Assembly: GCA_016199325.1 (NCBI GenBank)
Contig: JACQGW010000300.1
Span: 1 to 9,225 of the forward strand
Direction: 5' to 3'
DNA from: Chloroflexota bacterium
GTDB taxonomy: Bacteria > Chloroflexota > Dehalococcoidia > JACQGW01
Length of the DNA: 9,225 bases
Below, in pieces: positions 6,251-9,225 of this stretch (position 1 is the stretch's first letter; every line of letters begins with the position of its first letter). The position numbers were made by a program, and so were the translations under genes. The notes under the pieces are model-generated. The model was not told the DNA's origin, ran no database searches, and saw only the letters and a list, made by a program, of their open reading frames with translations.

Positions 6251-7522
6251 ATGAAGGCCGAGATCCTCTCCGTTGGCACCGAGCTCCTGCTCGGCCAGAT
6301 CGTCGATACGAACGCGGCCTACCTGGGACAGCAGCTCGCCGGCCTTGGGATCGACCTGTTCTGGATCTCTCAGGTCGGCGACAACCGTCTGCGCGTGGTC
6401 GACGCCCTGCGGCGGGCCTGGGACCGCTCCGACGCCATCATCCTGACCGGCGGGCTCGGCCCCACCGAGGACGACCTCACACGGGAGGCCATCTGCGACC
6501 TGCTGGGCGAGACGCCGCGCGTCGACGACGAGGCGCTCGCCCGCCTGCGCGCCTGGTTTGCCCGCCGGGGCGTGCAGATGTCCGAGCGCAACGCCAAGCA
6601 GTGCTGGGTCACCGACTCGGCCCGGCCGCTGCCCAACCCGATCGGCACCGCCCCGGGCTGGTGGGTCGAGCGCGACGGCCGCTGTCTGGCGGCGATGCCC
6701 GGCGTTCCCAATGAGATGCGGCTGATGTGGGAGCAGCAGGTGGCGCCGCGCCTCCGCGCCCGCGCCGGCGGCTGGATCATCCTCTCGAAGAACCTGAAGG
6801 TGATCGGCATCGGCGAATCGGCCGTCGAGGAGCTGCTCGGCGCCCTCGTCCGCTCGACGAACCCGACCGTTGCCACCTACGCCAAGTCCGACGGCGTCCA
6901 CGTCCGGGTCACGGCCAAGGCGCAGTCGGCCGGCGAGGCCGGCCGGCTCATCGACGGGATGGAGGCGCAGATCCGGCCGCTCCTGGGCGACGCCATCTAC
7001 GGCGCCGACGGCGCCTCGCTCGAAGCGGCGACGCTGGCCCTTCTGCGCTCTGCCGGCCTCACGCTGGCGACGATCGAGACGGAGACGGGCGGGCAACTGG
7101 CGGCGTCGCTCGTCGGCGCAGGCGGCGCCGACGTGCTGCGGGGGGGACTGGTGGTACCCGTCGGGGCAGCCGGCGGACCGCGCGCGGCGGCGGGAGATCC
7201 TGCCGGCCTGTCCCCGTTCCTGCAGCGGCTCGGCCTTCACCCGGCCGAGGTTTCCCCCGCGGCTGCCGCCGCCCTCGCCGAGGCCGCCCGCCGTGAGCTC
7301 GGCGCCGACGTCGGGCTCGCCGTCGTCGGCTGCCTGGACCCGGCCGCACCGGATCGGGCCGGCACCTATCATATTGCGCTGGCCGGGCAAAGCCCCATCG
7401 ACCCCATCAGCTCCGTTCGCCGCACGACGCCCGCCGAGTGGCGCCGCTTCGCCGCCTTTCAGGCAGTCGCCGCCCTGCGCCGCTGGCTCCTCGTCCAGGT
7501 GTCAGGCTTGCAGCCGCGCTAG
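6251..7522 (+). CDS. cinA: CinA-family protein with degenerate amidohydrolase domain
   Basis: A 423-residue cytosolic protein of normal CinA length. The N-terminal MoaB/Mog-like domain (COG1058, associated with ADP-ribose pyrophosphatase activity) is well conserved: VGTELLLGQ (8-16), TGGLGPTEDD (66-75), NPIGTAPG, and MPGVPNEM (149-156). A middle domain follows to about 250. The C-terminal domain should be an NMN deamidase (PncC-like Ser/Lys hydrolase) with AESCTGG then GGVVxYxNExK. Here the first motif reads IETETGG (275-281), so the nucleophilic serine position is T277. The second reads GGLVVPVGAAG, placing P303 and G308 where Tyr and Lys are expected. The later GxAGPGG loop is replaced by GCLDPAAP. 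The fold appears retained but NMN deamidation is probably lost. The start ATG has an excellent GAGGAGG (6238-6244) six bases upstream. Confidence 0.92.
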   Translation: MKAEILSVGTELLLGQIVDTNAAYLGQQLAGLGIDLFWISQVGDNRLRVVDALRRAWDRSDAIILTGGLGPTEDDLTREAICDLLGETPRVDDEALARLRAWFARRGVQMSERNAKQCWVTDSARPLPNPIGTAPGWWVERDGRCLAAMPGVPNEMRLMWEQQVAPRLRARAGGWIILSKNLKVIGIGESAVEELLGALVRSTNPTVATYAKSDGVHVRVTAKAQSAGEAGRLIDGMEAQIRPLLGDAIYGADGASLEAATLALLRSAGLTLATIETETGGQLAASLVGAGGADVLRGGLVVPVGAAGGPRAAAGDPAGLSPFLQRLGLHPAEVSPAAAAALAEAARRELGADVGLAVVGCLDPAAPDRAGTYHIALAGQSPIDPISSVRRTTPAEWRRFAAFQAVAALRRWLLVQVSGLQPR

Positions 7523-7593
7523 GCACCCCTGACGCATGACGCATGACGCATGTCCCTCGTCCAGGTGTCAGGGTTGCAGCCGCGCTAGGCGCC
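7489..7593 (+). repeat. Direct duplication of the cinA 3' end
   Basis: Bases 7489-7527, covering the last cinA codons (VQVSGLQPR), the TAG stop and five further bases, recur at 7555-7593. The offset is exactly 66 bp, with two mismatches in 39 positions (7507/7573 and 7525/7591). The 27-bp spacer is mostly the heptamer array. The second copy is non-coding. Near-identity suggests a recent event, by slippage or repeat-mediated recombination. Confidence 0.9.
7530..7550 (+). repeat. Three tandem TGACGCA heptamers
   Basis: Three perfect TGACGCA units lie at 7530-7536, 7537-7543 and 7544-7550, followed by a partial TG. The unit, copy number and orientation match the right arm of the hairpin at 6193-6213, so cinA is bracketed by the same array. 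No inverted arm is present on this side. Confidence 0.9.
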
Positions 7594-7602
7594 TGCTATA
7601 CT
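7574..7602 (+). promoter_or_regulatory. Probable extended -10 promoter for gatB
   Basis: TGCTATACT at 7594-7602 is an extended -10 (TG-N-TATACT, five of six matches). TTGCAG at 7574-7579 lies 17 bp upstream as a weaker -35. The -35 falls inside the second copy of the cinA tail. The first copy has the same TTGCAG but no -10 after it. Transcription would start near 7609. Confidence 0.55.
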
Positions 7603-7608
7603 CCGCGC

Positions 7609-7804
7609 CGAACGAGCCGGCAATCGACGAGCGACCACAGACCGGCGTGGCACGCTGCCGCTCGTATGTGCCCCGATGTGGCCCGGTACTTGCAGAAGCG
7701 CCGGGTAAGCATCCTCGGTTCTCCTGGCTACACGAGTCATGGGCGTCGGCGAATCCCGAGATGTTGTCGCCGGGGCGTTGCCGATGGGCGAGAGCGAGCG
7801 CATC
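7609..7804 (+). promoter_or_regulatory. Likely 5' leader of gatB
   Basis: This stretch of about 195 nt lies between the predicted promoter and gatB. It contains a CCCGG/CCGGG pair (about 7682-7705) and several GC-rich short complementarities, but no T-run and no riboswitch or T-box core I can recognise. The gatB frame is closed upstream by TAA at 7706-7708, so no upstream coding extends into it beyond that point. Confidence 0.3.
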
Positions 7805-9225
7805 ATGGAATACGAAGCGATCATCGGGCTCGAAGTCCACGCGCAGCTCTTGACAGAGAGCAAGATGTTCTGCGGCTGTAGCGCTGCCTACGCCGACGCC
7901 GAGCCGAACACCAACGTCTGTCCCATCTGCCTGGGCATGCCGGGGGTCCTGCCGGTCATCAACCGGAAGGCCATCGAGTATACCGTGATGACGGCGCTCG
8001 CCCTCAACTGCGAGATCCCGGAGTTCAGCAAGTTCGACCGCAAGAACTACCCGTATCCCGACCTGATGAAGGGGTATCAGATCTCGCAGTACGACGCGCC
8101 GCTCTCCTGCAACGGCTGGCTGGACATCGACGTGGACGGCCAGACCCGGCGGGTCGGCATCTACCGGGTCCACCTGGAGGAGGACACCGCCAAGCTGCTC
8201 CATCGAACCGAATCCACCGGCGAGCCCTATTCGTTAATAGACGTGAACCGGTCGGGCGTGCCGCTGATGGAGATCGTCGGCGCTCCGGACCTGCGAACGC
8301 CGGAAGAGGCGCGGCAGTACCTGGTCAAGCTGCGGACCATCCTGCGGTACATCGGCGTGTCGACGGGCAACATGGAGGCGGGCAGCTTCCGGTGCGACGC
8401 CAACGTGTCGATCCGCCCCAGGGGAAGCGCCGAGCTCGGCACCAAGGTCGAAGTCAAGAACATGAACTCCTTCCGGTCGGTCTATCGGGCGCTGGAGCAC
8501 GAGATCGACCGGCAGGCCAGGGTGCTCGGCGGCGGCGGCCGGATCACCCAGGAGACGCGCGGCTGGGTCGAGGACCGGGGCGTGACCGTGAGCCAGCGGA
8601 GCAAGGAGTTCGCCCACGACTACCGGTATTTTCCGGAGCCGGACCTGCCTCCGTTGATCTTGAGTCGGGAGTGGGTCGAGGCCATTCGGGCGCACCTGCC
8701 GGAGCTACCGGAAGCGCGGCGCGAGCGCTTCGTTGCTGTCCACGGGGCCGGCTACGGGCTTCCCGCCTATGATGCCCGGCTGTTGACGGAATCGCCGGAG
8801 ATGGCCGACTACTTCGAGAGCGCCGTGGGCGCGCTGGCCGGCGACCGGCGCCAGGCTGCCAAGGCGGTCAGCAACTGGATGATGGGCGAGGTGCGCCGAT
8901 TGCTCGGCGTCACCGGCCAGGAGATCGAGACGGTGTCCGTGGCGCCGGCGCAGCTCGCCGACCTCGTTCGGCGGGTGCAGAGCGGCGGGATCTCCGAGAA
9001 GATCGGCCGAATGGTGCTGGAGACGATGTTCGCAACGGGTCAGTCGGCCGAGCAGGTGATCCGCGAGCGGGGGCTCGCGCTGGTGGCCCAGCCCGACGAG
9101 CTGGTCCCGCTCATCGACGAGGTGTTCCGGGCGAATCCGCAGGCCGTCGCCGACTACCTGGCGGGGAAGACGGCCGCGGCCAACGCCCTGATCGGCCAGG
9201 TGATGCGGGCGACGCGCGGCAAGGC
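7805..9225 (+). CDS. gatB: Asp/Glu-tRNA amidotransferase subunit B (partial, 3' end cut)
   Basis: GatB is the tRNA-binding kinase/transamidase subunit of GatCAB, which converts misacylated Glu-tRNA(Gln) or Asp-tRNA(Asn) to the amide form using ATP and ammonia from GatA. Visible are the opening IGLEVHAQL (7-15); the zinc-type cysteines C23, C25, C39 and C42 in FCGCS and [35 protein letters not shown]; and the family signature [13 protein letters not shown]. The C-terminal GatB/YqeY tRNA-binding region begins about [15 protein letters not shown]. About 473 residues are present, so only around ten are missing at the edge. ATG at 7805 was chosen because family members start just before YExxIGLEVH. 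In-frame ATGs at 7784 and 7739 are alternatives, and none has a strong Shine-Dalgarno. Neither gatA nor gatC is adjacent upstream. Confidence 0.96.
   Translation, partial: MEYEAIIGLEVHAQLLTESKMFCGCSAAYADAEPNTNVCPICLGMPGVLPVINRKAIEYTVMTALALNCEIPEFSKFDRKNYPYPDLMKGYQISQYDAPLSCNGWLDIDVDGQTRRVGIYRVHLEEDTAKLLHRTESTGEPYSLIDVNRSGVPLMEIVGAPDLRTPEEARQYLVKLRTILRYIGVSTGNMEAGSFRCDANVSIRPRGSAELGTKVEVKNMNSFRSVYRALEHEIDRQARVLGGGGRITQETRGWVEDRGVTVSQRSKEFAHDYRYFPEPDLPPLILSREWVEAIRAHLPELPEARRERFVAVHGAGYGLPAYDARLLTESPEMADYFESAVGALAGDRRQAAKAVSNWMMGEVRRLLGVTGQEIETVSVAPAQLADLVRRVQSGGISEKIGRMVLETMFATGQSAEQVIRERGLALVAQPDELVPLIDEVFRANPQAVADYLAGKTAAANALIGQVMRATRGK

Noticed and set aside
6176..7390. Minus-strand open frame of 404 codons opposite cinA
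   Set aside because: The + strand shows full CinA motifs and a strong ribosome site. The antisense frame is Gly/Arg/Ala-rich with no conserved blocks.
7609..7804. T-box or riboswitch in the gatB leader
   Set aside because: A GTGGCAC-containing segment near 7647 superficially recalls a T-box core, but the full conserved antiterminator sequence and a terminator hairpin with a T-run are absent.

Overview
The window is GC-rich, densely coding bacterial DNA with every supported gene on the + strand. The gene content suggests a Gram-positive-like or monoderm lineage of the Chloroflexota type. The grounds are a large exported protein built of repeated Gly/Asn-rich beta-sandwich-like units, a CDP-alcohol phosphatidyltransferase next to cinA, gatB, and heptameric tandem repeats between genes. 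This assignment is an inference from style and gene content; no rRNA or marker phylogeny is available here.

Layout. (1) 68-823: a PHP-domain metal-dependent phosphoesterase. (2) 824-1189: a non-coding stretch with a possible promoter, a small hairpin and a long inverted repeat. It leads into (3) 1190-2095, an orphan D12-class DNA adenine methyltransferase (Dam family) that looks less GC-rich than its neighbours. (4) 2125-2153: a perfect consensus sigma-70-type promoter (TTGACA, 17 bp, TATAAT) with a structured leader of about 155 nt. It drives two exported proteins of unknown function: a 744-residue protein (2314-4548) and a 204-residue protein with a Pro/Thr-rich tail (4615-5229). (5) 5245-5313: a 14-bp perfect inverted repeat enclosing two smaller hairpins, which closes that unit. 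(6) 5524-6129: a CDP-alcohol phosphatidyltransferase. (7) 6251-7522: a CinA-family protein whose C-terminal amidohydrolase half has lost the expected catalytic residues. (8) 7805 to the window end: gatB, the tRNA amidotransferase B subunit, cut by the edge.

The same 7-bp motif (TGACGCA) is tandemly repeated on both sides of cinA. Upstream it is folded back on itself as a 20-bp hairpin. Downstream it sits between two copies of the last ~39 bp of the cinA gene. The second copy supplies a -35-like hexamer in front of a good extended -10, so the duplication seems to have helped build the gatB promoter.

The housekeeping genes (phospholipid synthesis, CinA, tRNA amidation) are ordinary. The least explained parts are the exported two-gene unit with its very strong promoter, the degenerate CinA C-terminal domain, and the repeat architecture around cinA. 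I see no CRISPR array, tRNA, rRNA, transposase or complete mobile element.
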